Origin: Alphaproteobacteria bacterium | GTDB taxonomy: Bacteria > Pseudomonadota > Alphaproteobacteria > Sphingomonadales > Sphingomonadaceae | DNA length: 7,948 nucleotides | NCBI GenBank assembly: GCA_018970965.1 | Contig: JAGWVG010000075.1 | Location: 1 to 7,948 of the forward strand | Direction of reading: 5' to 3' | Shown here: positions 1-7,111 of the stretch, piece by piece | Position numbering within the stretch: position 1 is the first letter of the stretch | How the letters are laid out: the number at the start of each line of letters is the position of its first letter | Made by a program: the position numbers and the translations under genes | The notes under the pieces: generated by a model | Seen by the model: only the letters and a program-made list of their open reading frames with translations | What the model was told of the DNA's origin: nothing | Databases searched by the model: none

Positions 1-500
1 ATCTCAGTAATCCGATCTCCCGGCGCCAAGCCAGCGCGGGCTGCGGGGCTATTCTGCATCACTGATGCAATTACCGGCGGCCGATGTGGCTCGCCATAAG
101 CATAGGCAAAGCCCGCAAGAATAAGAACCGCAGCGATAAGATTGGCCAAAGGCCCTGCCAAAACGATCAGCGCACGCTGGCCAAGTGGTTTGGCATGAAA
201 AATCTGCGCGCGCTCTTCGGGCGGAAGGTTGCGCCACTGCGCGTCTTCCATGCTTGCACCGTTCATGTCCCCCACAAAGCGAACATAGCCGCCAAGGGGC
301 AGCCAAGCGATTTTCCAGCGGGTGCCCAACCGATCAGTCCAACCGGCAATTTCCCGCCCGAAGCCAATCGAGAATGTCTCGACCTTCACGCCAAACCAGC
401 GCGCAACCAGAAAATGCCCCAATTCATGAATGAACACGAGTGGGCCGATAATCAGGATAAAACTCAAGATCGTCGAAAATACGCCGGGCGAACTTATCAT
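1..500 (-). CDS. rseP: RseP/RIP site-2 intramembrane zinc metalloprotease, N-terminal part (truncated by window edge)
   Basis: This is the first 166 codons of an M50-family (site-2) protease; the gene runs off the left edge. The family cleaves membrane-embedded substrates such as anti-sigma factors in the inner membrane. Visible features are an N-terminal hydrophobic segment (about residues 8-24) running into the zinc-binding HELGH motif at 25-29, a GGYVRFVGDM stretch at 70-79, a second hydrophobic segment with LAGPLAN (114-120) to about 135, and the start of a PDZ domain with the GLAPGD ligand loop at 157-162. Family members are usually about 370-450 residues, so roughly 40% is present. The ATG overlaps the dxr stop codon (ATGA, 4 nt), and a GGAGG lies 10 nt upstream inside the end of dxr, supporting this start and translational coupling. 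Its place after dxr is the usual one. The in vivo substrate cannot be told from the sequence. Confidence 0.96.
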   Translation of the reverse strand, partial: MISSPGVFSTILSFILIIGPLVFIHELGHFLVARWFGVKVETFSIGFGREIAGWTDRLGTRWKIAWLPLGGYVRFVGDMNGASMEDAQWRNLPPEERAQIFHAKPLGQRALIVLAGPLANLIAAVLILAGFAYAYGEPHRPPVIASVMQNSPAARAGLAPGDRITE

Positions 501-1654
501 GCGGCTAACGCCTCCACCTGATGCGCGGCACGGCGACGTGCCTCGCTGTCTAGCGCCAATATGTCAGCGATATTGGCTGGCACAGGGGCGTCATACGCGG
601 CCAGCACAGATTCCACAACGCTGGGAATAGCTGCAAATCCGATGCGTTTGTCCAAAAATGCGCCAACAGCGATTTCATTTGCGGCATTTAAAATTGCAGG
701 GGCCCCGCCTCCAGCGGCCAAAGCCTCCTTCGCCAGTCGCAAACAGGGAAAGCGCACCATATCTGGCGCTTCAAAACTGAGCTGCGCAATTTCCGCAAAG
801 TCGAGCCGCGCGACAGGCGCGGCCATACGCTCTGGCCATGACAAACAATAGGCAATAGGTGTCCGCATATCTGGCGATCCCAATTGCGCCAGCACCGAGC
901 CATCCTGATATTCAACCATGCTGTGGATGACCGATTGCGGATGGACAATGACATCAAGCTGCTCGGCCTCCACGGGAAAGAGATGATAGGCCTCAATCAG
1001 CTCCAAGCCCTTATTCATCAAGCTCGCAGAATCGACCGAGATTTTTGCGCCCATTGACCAATTGGGGTGCTTTACGGCCTGTTCAGGCGTTACCATCGAC
1101 AACTCATTTGCGCCCATCTGACGAAAAGGCCCACCGCTGGCCGTCAAAATCACACGGCGCACCTGAGGGGCATTGTGTGTCTCAAAGCACTGGAAAATGG
1201 CGTTATGCTCGGAATCCACGGGCAATAACGTGCCACCAAATTTGGATACAGCCGCCGTCATAATCGTACCGGCAGAAACCAGGGCCTCTTTATTCGCCAG
1301 CGCCAATGTTGTGCCTGTTGAAATTGCGGCCATAACCGGTTCAAGCCCGGCGGTACCGACAATGGCAGCCATCGTCCAATCGGCCCCACACGCCGCCGCA
1401 TCGATCATCGCCTGCCGCCCTGCCGAAACGACAATGCCGGTGCCCGCCAAAGCTGATTGCAGCGCGCCAAATTGGGTTTCATCGCCAATCACGGCATGTT
1501 TGGCATGCACATCACGCGCGGCCTGTGCCAGCGCATTCACATTGCTTTGCGCTGTCAGCACTTCGACGCAGAAGGCATCGGGCTGGCGCCGAACAAGATC
1601 CAACGTGGATTGGCCAATGGACCCCGTCGCACCAAGAATGCAGAGCGATTTCAT
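497..1654 (-). CDS. dxr: 1-deoxy-D-xylulose 5-phosphate reductoisomerase
   Basis: The enzyme converts 1-deoxy-D-xylulose 5-phosphate to 2-C-methyl-D-erythritol 4-phosphate with NADPH, the committed step of the non-mevalonate (MEP) isoprenoid pathway in the cytoplasm. The 385-residue length is normal. Visible motifs are the NADPH Rossmann loop GATGSIG (8-14), LANKEALVSAG (119-129), the metal-binding PVDSEHNA with D147 and E149, SGGPFR (173-178), the HPNWSMG flap (196-202), and KISVDSASLMNKGLE (204-218), whose N214, K215 and E218 correspond to substrate- and metal-binding positions of the family. A NAANE motif lies further on. The ATG is 8 nt behind the cdsA stop, and the stop overlaps the rseP start by 4 nt. 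It probably supplies isoprenoid precursors for UppS, encoded two genes upstream. All catalytic motifs look intact. Confidence 0.98.
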   Translation of the reverse strand: MKSLCILGATGSIGQSTLDLVRRQPDAFCVEVLTAQSNVNALAQAARDVHAKHAVIGDETQFGALQSALAGTGIVVSAGRQAMIDAAACGADWTMAAIVGTAGLEPVMAAISTGTTLALANKEALVSAGTIMTAAVSKFGGTLLPVDSEHNAIFQCFETHNAPQVRRVILTASGGPFRQMGANELSMVTPEQAVKHPNWSMGAKISVDSASLMNKGLELIEAYHLFPVEAEQLDVIVHPQSVIHSMVEYQDGSVLAQLGSPDMRTPIAYCLSWPERMAAPVARLDFAEIAQLSFEAPDMVRFPCLRLAKEALAAGGGAPAILNAANEIAVGAFLDKRIGFAAIPSVVESVLAAYDAPVPANIADILALDSEARRRAAHQVEALAA

Positions 1655-1662
1655 CGGTGCGG

Positions 1663-2421
1663 CTAAGCCCCTAGTCCAACCAAGAGCGCCGCGACAGGCA
1701 ATGCCGTAACAACGCCATCTAACCGATCTAAAACACCGCCATGGCCGGGAATCAGGGCCCCGCTATCCTTCACCCCTGCCCGTCGCTTCATCCAGCTTTC
1801 AAAAAAGTCCCCCGCTTGGGCGATGACAGCCAGGGCAGGACTGGCAAGCGCCAAATGAAGCGGCAAATCAGCATAACTGCAAAGCGCCCCACCGAGGAGC
1901 AAAGCACCAACCATACCGCCAATTAGGCCCGACCATGTCTTGTTTGGGCTGATTTTGGGCGCAACTTTGGGGCCACCAAAACTGCGCCCTGCAAAATAGG
2001 CGCCAATATCCGTTGCCCACACCAAAGAGAGCCCCCAAAAGGCCAGCAGCAATCCACCATCCTGCATGCGGAGCCACAAAAGCGCGCTGATCGGCAGCCC
2101 CACATAGATGGCGCCGCTGGCAAGCCAGATATTCCGCGTGCCGAAAAGCAAAACCAAAAAAACACCTAAGAAAGCAACGGCGACAATAAGGCTTGGGCCC
2201 GCCGCAAGCGGTGAAAGCAAAGCGAGCGGGACACATAGCGCATATTGCGCCAGTCGCCGATGATGTTGCGCATTTGTGAGGCCCGCCCATTCGCCAATCA
2301 TCAACAGGCCGATTAGCGTCGCCAAAACCCACAATGCATTGCCGCCAAGCCAAAGCTCAAGTGCAGCAACAAAAATCAGGAAAATGCCTGCAATGGTGCG
2401 TTGGACGAGCTCAGGTGTCAT
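1663..2421 (-). CDS. cdsA: Phosphatidate cytidylyltransferase (CDP-diglyceride synthase)
   Basis: This integral inner-membrane enzyme makes CDP-diacylglycerol from phosphatidic acid and CTP, the branch point for bacterial phospholipids. The 252-residue protein consists mostly of hydrophobic segments (for example about 8-47, 61-93, 100-116, 122-138, 165-181, 189-203 and 236-251). It has TDIGAYFAGR (137-146), KISPNKTW (156-163), and the C-terminal family signature SWMKRRAGVKDSG followed by PGHGGVLDRLDG (209-236), with the conserved KRR, KD, HGG and DRLD residues. It is slightly short compared with family members of about 265-285 residues, but no motif is missing. The ATG overlaps the uppS stop codon (ATGA) and no strong Shine-Dalgarno sequence is apparent, which suggests translational coupling to uppS. 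Confidence 0.96.
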   Translation of the reverse strand: MTPELVQRTIAGIFLIFVAALELWLGGNALWVLATLIGLLMIGEWAGLTNAQHHRRLAQYALCVPLALLSPLAAGPSLIVAVAFLGVFLVLLFGTRNIWLASGAIYVGLPISALLWLRMQDGGLLLAFWGLSLVWATDIGAYFAGRSFGGPKVAPKISPNKTWSGLIGGMVGALLLGGALCSYADLPLHLALASPALAVIAQAGDFFESWMKRRAGVKDSGALIPGHGGVLDRLDGVVTALPVAALLVGLGA

Positions 2422-3158
2422 AGGCCACCAAAGCGCCGTTCACGCATGGCAAAATTTTCGAGCGCCTGCGCCAAATGCGCCTTGCCAAAATCGGGCCAAA
2501 GCGTGTCGACAAACATCAATTCGGCATAGGCCGCCTGCCACAGAAGAAAATTAGACAAGCGCTGTTCCCCTGAGGTGCGAATAACCAGATCCGGCGGCGG
2601 AAGATCGGCCGTATAGAGCCGCGCCTCAATGGCCGCAGCGTCGATATCGGCTAACGCTGCAGCGCCCGACGCTACATCCTGCGCCAAGGCTTGCGCCGCG
2701 CGAGCAATTTCGGCTTGCGATCCATAATTTAGAGCAATGACAAGGGTCGTCCGGCAATTGGCCGCCGTATCCGCCACTGCCTTATCAATCAGCTGGACAA
2801 GATCGGGCTGTAACGTCTTGTAATCACCGATAATTTTTAAGCGCACGCCATTTTGGCTCAGCTCTTGAACATCATGCTCAATAAAATGTCGAAGCAAGCC
2901 CATAAGGTCGCTGACCTCGTCAGGAGGCCGCCGCCAATTTTCAGTCGAGAACGCATAAAGCGTGAGGACTTCGACGCCCAAATCCCCCGCTGCGCGTGCA
3001 ACAGTTTTTGCGGCTTCAACGCCCTTTTTATGCCCAGCAATGCGCGGCAAAAGGCGGCGCTTGGCCCATCGGCCATTGCCGTCCATGATGATCGCGACAT
3101 GGCGAGGTGGCTTTGCCCCCTGCCCCGACGCAACACTGGGGGCGGCAGCCGAGGTCAC
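2418..3158 (-). CDS. uppS: Di-trans,poly-cis-undecaprenyl-diphosphate synthase (cis-prenyltransferase)
   Basis: The enzyme adds isopentenyl diphosphate units in cis to farnesyl diphosphate, giving the C55 lipid carrier precursor for peptidoglycan and surface polysaccharides. It is a 246-residue cis-prenyltransferase with [14 protein letters not shown] (20-33; the catalytic Asp is D26), AGH (41-43), [13 protein letters not shown] (66-78), ALNYG, and the C-terminal [19 protein letters not shown] followed by the [15 protein letters not shown] block. The first in-frame ATG codes for M25 inside the catalytic motif, so initiation must be earlier. The best start is a GTG that overlaps the frr stop (GTGA, 4 nt), with AAGGAA about 11 nt upstream inside frr. 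The first 18 or so residues are a variable, Ala/Ser-rich lead. The gene sits between frr and cdsA, the usual alphaproteobacterial order. Confidence 0.97.
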   Translation of the reverse strand: MTSAAAPSVASGQGAKPPRHVAIIMDGNGRWAKRRLLPRIAGHKKGVEAAKTVARAAGDLGVEVLTLYAFSTENWRRPPDEVSDLMGLLRHFIEHDVQELSQNGVRLKIIGDYKTLQPDLVQLIDKAVADTAANCRTTLVIALNYGSQAEIARAAQALAQDVASGAAALADIDAAAIEARLYTADLPPPDLVIRTSGEQRLSNFLLWQAAYAELMFVDTLWPDFGKAHLAQALENFAMRERRFGGL

Positions 3159-3712
3159 TTGCCGAGGATTTCCTTTTCCTTCGCGGCCAAAGCAGCATCG
3201 ATATCGGCAATGGTCGCGTCGGTCATCTTTTGCACTTCCGCTTCCAAACGCTTGCGATCATCTTCGCTAATGTCTTTTTTCTTCTCGTCCGTCTTCAGCG
3301 CATCATTGCCATCACGACGCACATTGCGCGCGGCAATCTTCGCTTTTTCGGCATATTGATGCGCGAGCTTGACCAGCTCTTTACGACGTTCTTCGGTCAT
3401 ATCCGGGATCGGCAAGCGAATATTCTGACCGTCCACCATTGGGTTGATGCCGAGCCCAGCGGAACGAATGGCCTTTTCAACGGGCGTAACGTTCGACTTA
3501 TCCCACACTTGAACGGACAATAAACGCGGTTCAGGGGCTGAAACCGTGGCCACTTGGTTAAGCGGCATCATCGCGCCATAAACTTCAACCTGAATGGGGT
3601 CGAGAAGCGCGGTATTTGCACGGCCAGTGCGCAGACCACCCAAATCGCTTTTTAGCGATTCCACAGCACCGTTCATCCGGCGTTCGATATCGGCCTTATC
3701 ATAGGCGGGCAT
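3155..3712 (-). CDS. frr: Ribosome recycling factor
   Basis: RRF works with EF-G in the cytoplasm to split post-termination ribosomes and free mRNA and tRNA. The product is 185 residues, the standard family length. It has an N-terminal helix ending in [15 protein letters not shown] (19-33), the beta-rich domain II beginning with the PIQVEVYG strand and containing [10 protein letters not shown], the [25 protein letters not shown] hinge and return region, the [17 protein letters not shown] helix, and the charged C-terminal helix ending in AAKEKEIL. The ATG is 12 nt downstream of the pyrH stop. A GGGAG Shine-Dalgarno directly follows that stop, 7 nt before the ATG. The stop overlaps the GTG start of uppS, so a translation factor and envelope genes share one transcription unit here. 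Confidence 0.98.
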   Translation of the reverse strand: MPAYDKADIERRMNGAVESLKSDLGGLRTGRANTALLDPIQVEVYGAMMPLNQVATVSAPEPRLLSVQVWDKSNVTPVEKAIRSAGLGINPMVDGQNIRLPIPDMTEERRKELVKLAHQYAEKAKIAARNVRRDGNDALKTDEKKKDISEDDRKRLEAEVQKMTDATIADIDAALAAKEKEILGK

Positions 3713-3724
3713 AGTCCTGCTCCC

Positions 3725-4447
3725 TTAAGCTTGGTTGGTAACAATCGTCGCTGTCCCCTCGCCCGCCAAAACACGAGCCAAATTGCCCTCTTCGCGGATG
3801 GAAAACACAACGATTGGAATGTTATTGTCACGACACAGAGCAACAGCACTTGCATCCATGACTTTGAGATTGTCCGACAAAACGGTGTCGAAGCCGACAT
3901 TGTCGTAACGCTTTGCATCAGGCACCAGCTTGGGATCTGCATCATAGACGCCATCCACGCTCGTGCCTTTAAACAGCGCATCGCACTTCATTTCGGCTGC
4001 ACGCAAGGCGGCGCCGCTATCCGTGGTGAAATAGGGGCTTCCCACACCCGCCGCAAAAATGACCACACGCCCCTTTTCAATATGGCGCTCGGCACGGCGG
4101 CGAATGACCGGCTCACACACTTGATCCATCTGGATGGCCGATTGCACCCGCGTATCAACGCCCAATTGTTCAAGCGCATTTTGCATCGCGAGCGCGTTCA
4201 TGACCGTGGCCAGCATGCCCATATAATCGGCTTGCGCGCGGTCCATTCCCTTGGCTGCACCCGCCATGCCGCGGAAAATGTTACCGCCGCCAATTACAAG
4301 GCACAGCTCAAAGCCCGCATCTTTCGCGGCTTTGACCTCAAGAGCCATGCGCGCAACGGTTTCGGGATTAATGCCAAAGGGCTGATCGCCCATCAAAACT
4401 TCGCCAGAAAGCTTCAGAAGAATGCGTTTGAAGCTGGGGCGCGACAT
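3725..4447 (-). CDS. pyrH: UMP kinase (hexameric bacterial type)
   Basis: The enzyme phosphorylates UMP to UDP with ATP, an essential cytoplasmic step of pyrimidine nucleotide synthesis. The 240-residue protein belongs to the amino-acid-kinase fold. It shows RILLKLSGE (8-16), the GGGNIFRG loop (53-60), [18 protein letters not shown] (70-87), [21 protein letters not shown] (132-152), and [13 protein letters not shown] (160-172). The [12 protein letters not shown] stretch differs at two positions from the commoner AAGTGNPFFTTD form; this looks like a lineage variant rather than damage. The ATG lies 86 nt behind tsf, a gap that contains a large hairpin. A GA-rich stretch (GAGAGAGACC) is the likely, rather weak, ribosome binding site. 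It is followed by frr at 12 nt spacing. Confidence 0.97.
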   Translation of the reverse strand: MSRPSFKRILLKLSGEVLMGDQPFGINPETVARMALEVKAAKDAGFELCLVIGGGNIFRGMAGAAKGMDRAQADYMGMLATVMNALAMQNALEQLGVDTRVQSAIQMDQVCEPVIRRRAERHIEKGRVVIFAAGVGSPYFTTDSGAALRAAEMKCDALFKGTSVDGVYDADPKLVPDAKRYDNVGFDTVLSDNLKVMDASAVALCRDNNIPIVVFSIREEGNLARVLAGEGTATIVTNQA

Positions 4448-4485
4448 GGTCTGATGGTCTCTCTCAACAAGGCACTGATAAACAG

Positions 4486-4520
4486 CAAGGCGCGCACCCT
4501 AATGCGGGTGCGCGCCCTTG
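4486..4520 (-). terminator. Long GC-rich hairpin behind tsf; possible terminator or attenuator
   Basis: An inverted repeat with arms at 4486-4499 and 4506-4520 starts 13 nt beyond the tsf stop codon. The stem is about 14 bp (GCGCGCACCC/GGGTGCGCGC extended by CAAG/CTTG, with one bulged G) and the loop is TAATGC on the plus strand. Transcribed from the minus strand, it is followed by CTGTTTATC, which has only three consecutive T residues. It is therefore a strong fold but a weak intrinsic terminator by the T-run criterion. It could reduce read-through from rpsB-tsf into pyrH or protect the rpsB-tsf 3' end. In E. coli rpsB-tsf and pyrH are largely separate transcription units, which makes this position sensible. 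Confidence 0.6.
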
Positions 4521-4533
4521 CCAAGCGTCAGAC

Positions 4534-5457
4534 TTAGAGGCCTGCTGCTGCGGCGACTTCTGCTGCGAAATCGCTTTCTTCCTTCTCGATGCCTTCACCG
4601 AGCTGGAAGCGGACATAATCTTTCAACACAATCGACGTGCCAGCTTCCTTGCCAGCCGCGGCGACAACGTCCGAAATCTTGGTCTTGCCGTCCATTACGA
4701 ACAACTGGTTGAGCAGCGCGTTTTCCTTAACAAACTTCGCAACTGCGCCATCGACCATCTTGGCAATAACGTCTGCCGGCTTGCCACTTTCAGCAGCCTT
4801 TTCCGAAGCAATCTTGCGCTCACGCTCAATCATGTCAGCCGGAATGCCGCTTTCATCAAGCGCCAGCGGGAAGGCAGCGGCCACGTGCATGGCGAGCTGA
4901 CGACCCAAAGCGTCGAGCGTTGCGACAGGCGCGTCTGATTCCAACGCGACCAAAACGCCAATCTTGCCCATGCCAGGAACAACCTGATTGTGAACATAAG
5001 CCACAACGGCGCCCTTATCGACCGAGAGGCGACGGGCACGACGCAGCGTTTGGTTTTCACCAATGGTCGCGATATTATTCGTCAGCGTTTCAGCAACCGT
5101 GCCACCCGACGGATAGGCCGCATTTGCGAGGGCTTCGATATCATCGCCCTTCGCCAACGCGATTTCGGTTACGTTGCGGACAAAATCCTGGAACTGGTCG
5201 TTCTTAGCAACAAAGTCTGTTTCCGAGTTCACTTCCACAGCCGCACCCGAGGTGCCGTTGACAGCAACGCCGACCAGACCTTCTGCCGCCGTGCGGCTCG
5301 ACTTCTTAGAAGCCGTTGCCAGACCCTTGGCACGCAGCCAATCTACAGCCGCTTCCATATCGCCATTGGCTTCAGCAAGCGCCTTTTTGCAATCCATCAT
5401 GCCCGCGCCAGATTTTTCGCGCAGATCCTTGACCATCGAAGCAGTAATTTCTGCCAT
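4534..5457 (-). CDS. tsf: Translation elongation factor Ts
   Basis: EF-Ts is the guanine-nucleotide exchange factor that recycles EF-Tu-GDP during elongation. The 307-residue product starts with the UBA-like N-terminal domain ([21 protein letters not shown], then [24 protein letters not shown]), followed by the [12 protein letters not shown] linker and the core TDFVAKN motif typical of EF-Ts. The C-terminal part contains the dimerisation and coiled region ([19 protein letters not shown]) and ends in a short Ala-rich tail. The ATG is preceded at 7 nt by an AAAGGA Shine-Dalgarno. It follows rpsB as usual, but the 114-nt gap between them carries a palindromic repeat element. Length and motifs are normal. 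Confidence 0.98.
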   Translation of the reverse strand: MAEITASMVKDLREKSGAGMMDCKKALAEANGDMEAAVDWLRAKGLATASKKSSRTAAEGLVGVAVNGTSGAAVEVNSETDFVAKNDQFQDFVRNVTEIALAKGDDIEALANAAYPSGGTVAETLTNNIATIGENQTLRRARRLSVDKGAVVAYVHNQVVPGMGKIGVLVALESDAPVATLDALGRQLAMHVAAAFPLALDESGIPADMIERERKIASEKAAESGKPADVIAKMVDGAVAKFVKENALLNQLFVMDGKTKISDVVAAAGKEAGTSIVLKDYVRFQLGEGIEKEESDFAAEVAAAAGL

Positions 5458-5483
5458 GTTCGTGTCCTTTCGGTTCTAAATGC

Positions 5484-5561
5484 CGTCACCCCCGCCGAAG
5501 CGGGGGATCATGGGCCGCGCCCGCAGGCGCGTTATGACTTCCCGATGACGCGGGAATGACG
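5484..5561. repeat. 78-bp composite palindromic element: two inverted REP-like units around a central hairpin
   Basis: The element lies wholly between rpsB and tsf. Its ends are inverted CGTCA (5484-5488) and TGACG (5557-5561). Three perfect internal hairpins follow: CCCCCGC/GCGGGGG with a 4-nt loop (5489-5506), CGCGCC/GGCGCG around CGCA (5516-5531), and TTCCCG/CGGGAA with a 6-nt loop (5539-5556). TCAT (5508-5511) can also pair with ATGA (5534-5537), giving a cloverleaf-like fold. Read inward from each end, the two halves follow one pattern: CGTCA, YY, CCCGC, a short loop, CGGG, RR, then ATCAT or GTCAT. They are thus inverted copies of one unit. On the minus-strand RNA the first hairpin has a C(UUCG)G tetraloop. 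I recall similar dispersed intergenic repeats in sphingomonads; copy number elsewhere in this genome is unknown. Confidence 0.75.
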
Positions 5562-5571
5562 AGAAATGAAA

Positions 5572-6330
5572 TTAGGCGTCAGCGAGAACGGCTTCAGCTG
5601 GCGGCTCGTCCATAGCGCCGAGATCGGCACCACGGGCAGCAGCGCCCTGCTGACCACCGCGCGTCGCAGCAGCAGCCACGGCTTCGCAGTAAAGACGGAT
5701 CGCACGGCTCGCATCGTCATTGCCCGGAACGGGGAATGCAATGCCATCAGGCGACACGTTCGAATCGAGGATCGCAACGACTGGAATGCCCAGAACATTG
5801 GCTTCCTTGATCGCCAATTCTTCCTTGTTCGCGTCAATGACGAACATCACATCGGGAATGCCGCCCATGTCGCGGATGCCGCCAAGCGAGAGTTCCAGCT
5901 TGTCGCGCTCACGCGTCATCTGGAGGACTTCCTTCTTGGTGAAGCCCGAAGTGTCGCCGTTCAGCGTCTCTTCCATCGACTTCAGGCGCTTGATTGAGCC
6001 CGAGATGGTCTTCCAGTTGGTCAGCATGCCGCCCAACCAACGGTGGTTCACAAAATGCTGACCCGAAGCGCGGGCCGCATCAGCAATCGGGCCTTGAGCT
6101 TGGCGCTTGGTGCCAACGAACAAAACCTTACCGCCGCGTGCAGCCGTCTGCGACACGAAGTCGAGCGCGCGGGCGAACAGCGGAACGGATTGCGAAAGAT
6201 CAAGAATATGCACGCCATTGCGATCACCAAAGATGTAAGGCTTCATCTTCGGGTTCCAGCGGTGCGTCTGGTGGCCAAAATGCGCGCCAGCTTCCAACAG
6301 CTGATGCATCGTGACAGTCGGTGCTGCCAT
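5572..6330 (-). CDS. rpsB: 30S ribosomal protein S2
   Basis: S2 is a structural protein of the small ribosomal subunit, near the S1 binding site. The 252-residue product opens with [20 protein letters not shown], then has [15 protein letters not shown], the [13 protein letters not shown] stretch, [17 protein letters not shown], the long charged helical region (LKSMEE to [12 protein letters not shown]), [15 protein letters not shown], and [29 protein letters not shown]. It ends in an Ala/Gly-rich low-complexity tail. The reading frame is open for 16 codons further upstream (to 6378), but those residues do not resemble S2. The chosen ATG has an AAGGAG Shine-Dalgarno 8 nt before it. It is first in the block with tsf. 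A hairpin and candidate promoter in its leader suggest its own regulation. Confidence 0.98.
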   Translation of the reverse strand: MAAPTVTMHQLLEAGAHFGHQTHRWNPKMKPYIFGDRNGVHILDLSQSVPLFARALDFVSQTAARGGKVLFVGTKRQAQGPIADAARASGQHFVNHRWLGGMLTNWKTISGSIKRLKSMEETLNGDTSGFTKKEVLQMTRERDKLELSLGGIRDMGGIPDVMFVIDANKEELAIKEANVLGIPVVAILDSNVSPDGIAFPVPGNDDASRAIRLYCEAVAAAATRGGQQGAAARGADLGAMDEPPAEAVLADA

Positions 6331-6338
6331 GGGATAGT

Positions 6339-6344
6339 CTCCTT
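6339..6344 (-). promoter_or_regulatory. Shine-Dalgarno sequence that fixes the rpsB start
   Basis: AAGGAG on the minus strand lies 8 nt before the ATG at 6330. It decides in favour of this start over the in-frame ATG 48 nt upstream (6378), which would add an S2-unlike 16-residue extension and place this site inside the coding region. Confidence 0.85.
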
Positions 6345-6370
6345 CCGGTTGGTCCACTGGGCAGCGAGAA

Positions 6371-6386
6371 CGAAGCAAACGCTTCG
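6371..6386 (-). promoter_or_regulatory. Hairpin in the rpsB leader
   Basis: A perfect 6-bp inverted repeat, CGAAGC/GCTTCG with a 4-nt loop, sits about 40 nt upstream of the rpsB start. GGGC and GCCC further out could extend it imperfectly. It may be part of a 5' leader structure. In several bacteria S2 or other ribosomal proteins repress their own mRNA through leader structures, but I do not recognise a known leader family here, so a regulatory role is inference. Confidence 0.4.
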
Positions 6387-6425
6387 CACCGGTTTATGTG
6401 CCGCCCATGCGGGATTGAGGCGCGC

Positions 6426-6454
6426 CCTTTAGCTTGCGCTGGCCAGCTTGGCAA
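6426..6454 (-). promoter_or_regulatory. Putative sigma-70-type promoter for rpsB
   Basis: On the minus strand TTGCCA (6449-6454) and TAAAGG (6426-6431) are separated by exactly 17 nt. Initiation would be near 6419 and give a leader of about 90 nt. The -35 box matches the consensus at four of six positions. The -10 box is weaker. The spacer contains the palindrome GCTGGCCAGC, and GCTTGC/GCAAGC flank it. The location behind queE and before a highly expressed ribosomal gene is suitable, but assignment is by eye only. Confidence 0.4.
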
Positions 6455-6482
6455 GCCTTATCACCGACATTTCAAGCCTTAT
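6452..6482. repeat. 10-bp direct repeat upstream of rpsB
   Basis: CAAGCCTTAT occurs at 6452-6461 and again at 6473-6482, 21 bp apart, which is two turns of the helix. The outer copy overlaps the queE stop codon and the inner copy overlaps the putative -35 box of rpsB. Such phasing is typical of paired protein-binding sites, but chance is possible for a repeat this short. Confidence 0.45.
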
Positions 6483-7111
6483 GGCAGGCCCAGCGCCTTG
6501 TGATTTTGCAGCGACAACCGCCATTTGGGATGCTCCATCACAAATTGGATGGCCGCTTGCAGATTTTCTGCCCGCGCGATGCTGTCCATGGGCTGGATCA
6601 GAAAATGGTCGAACGCCCAGCTTTCCATGGACGCCCAGTCGCTGCCCGCCTGAGGCCAAACCAACTTCAACTCATTCCCTTGCGTCTGCACCACGGTACT
6701 GCCGGCCTTTGGGCTGATACACAGCCAATCAATGCCGGGAACTGCGGGCAAGGTTCCATTGCTCTCAACGCCAACTTCAAAACCCCGCTGATGCAGTGCA
6801 TCAATCAACGCTGTGTCGAGTTGAAGCATGGGTTCGCCGCCCGTAATCACGACATAAGGCGTACCCTCGACGTTTCCCCAGAGCGCCAAGACTTTATCGG
6901 CCAAAGCCTCTGCATCAGCATATTTGGCGCCATTTTCGCCCGTGGTTCCGACAAAATCCGTGTCGCAAAATTGGCAAATTGCCGCTGCCCGATCTTCTTC
7001 GCGGCCCGACCAGAGATTACAGCCCGCAAAGCGCAAAAAGACCGCGCGGCGACCTGCCTGCGCGCCCTCGCCCTGCAATGTCAGGAAGATCTCTTTTACT
7101 GCGTAAGTCAT
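6479..7111 (-). CDS. queE: 7-carboxy-7-deazaguanine synthase (radical SAM)
   Basis: QueE converts 6-carboxy-5,6,7,8-tetrahydropterin to 7-carboxy-7-deazaguanine by a radical SAM ring contraction, an early step towards preQ0 and queuosine in tRNA. The 210-residue protein starts with the family's [11 protein letters not shown] (6-16) and [12 protein letters not shown] (21-32). The iron-sulfur cluster cysteines are C31, C46 and C49, a CX14CX2C spacing in place of the usual radical SAM CX3CX2C; this expanded spacing is known from QueE of Burkholderia multivorans. VVITGGEP (87-94) is the SAM-binding glycine motif, VESNG follows, and the C-terminus has [12 protein letters not shown]. Its start overlaps the queC stop (ATGA, 4 nt), so the two enzymes of consecutive steps are probably translationally coupled. 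Confidence 0.96.
   Translation of the reverse strand: MTYAVKEIFLTLQGEGAQAGRRAVFLRFAGCNLWSGREEDRAAAICQFCDTDFVGTTGENGAKYADAEALADKVLALWGNVEGTPYVVITGGEPMLQLDTALIDALHQRGFEVGVESNGTLPAVPGIDWLCISPKAGSTVVQTQGNELKLVWPQAGSDWASMESWAFDHFLIQPMDSIARAENLQAAIQFVMEHPKWRLSLQNHKALGLP

Noticed and set aside
1868..2353. Second minus-strand open frame of 161 codons inside cdsA
   Set aside because: It is an out-of-frame reading of cdsA. Only the frame at 1663-2421 has the CdsA signature and membrane segments.
3731..4537. Plus-strand open frame of 268 codons opposite pyrH
   Set aside because: It lies entirely antisense to the unmistakable pyrH gene and its translation is rich in His, Arg and Ala without any recognisable motif. 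It is a shadow of coding bias.
6331..6378. Sixteen-codon N-terminal extension of S2
   Set aside because: The upstream in-frame ATG would add residues unlike S2 and leave the AAGGAG site inside the gene. The ATG at 6330 has the correct spacing and the family N-terminus.
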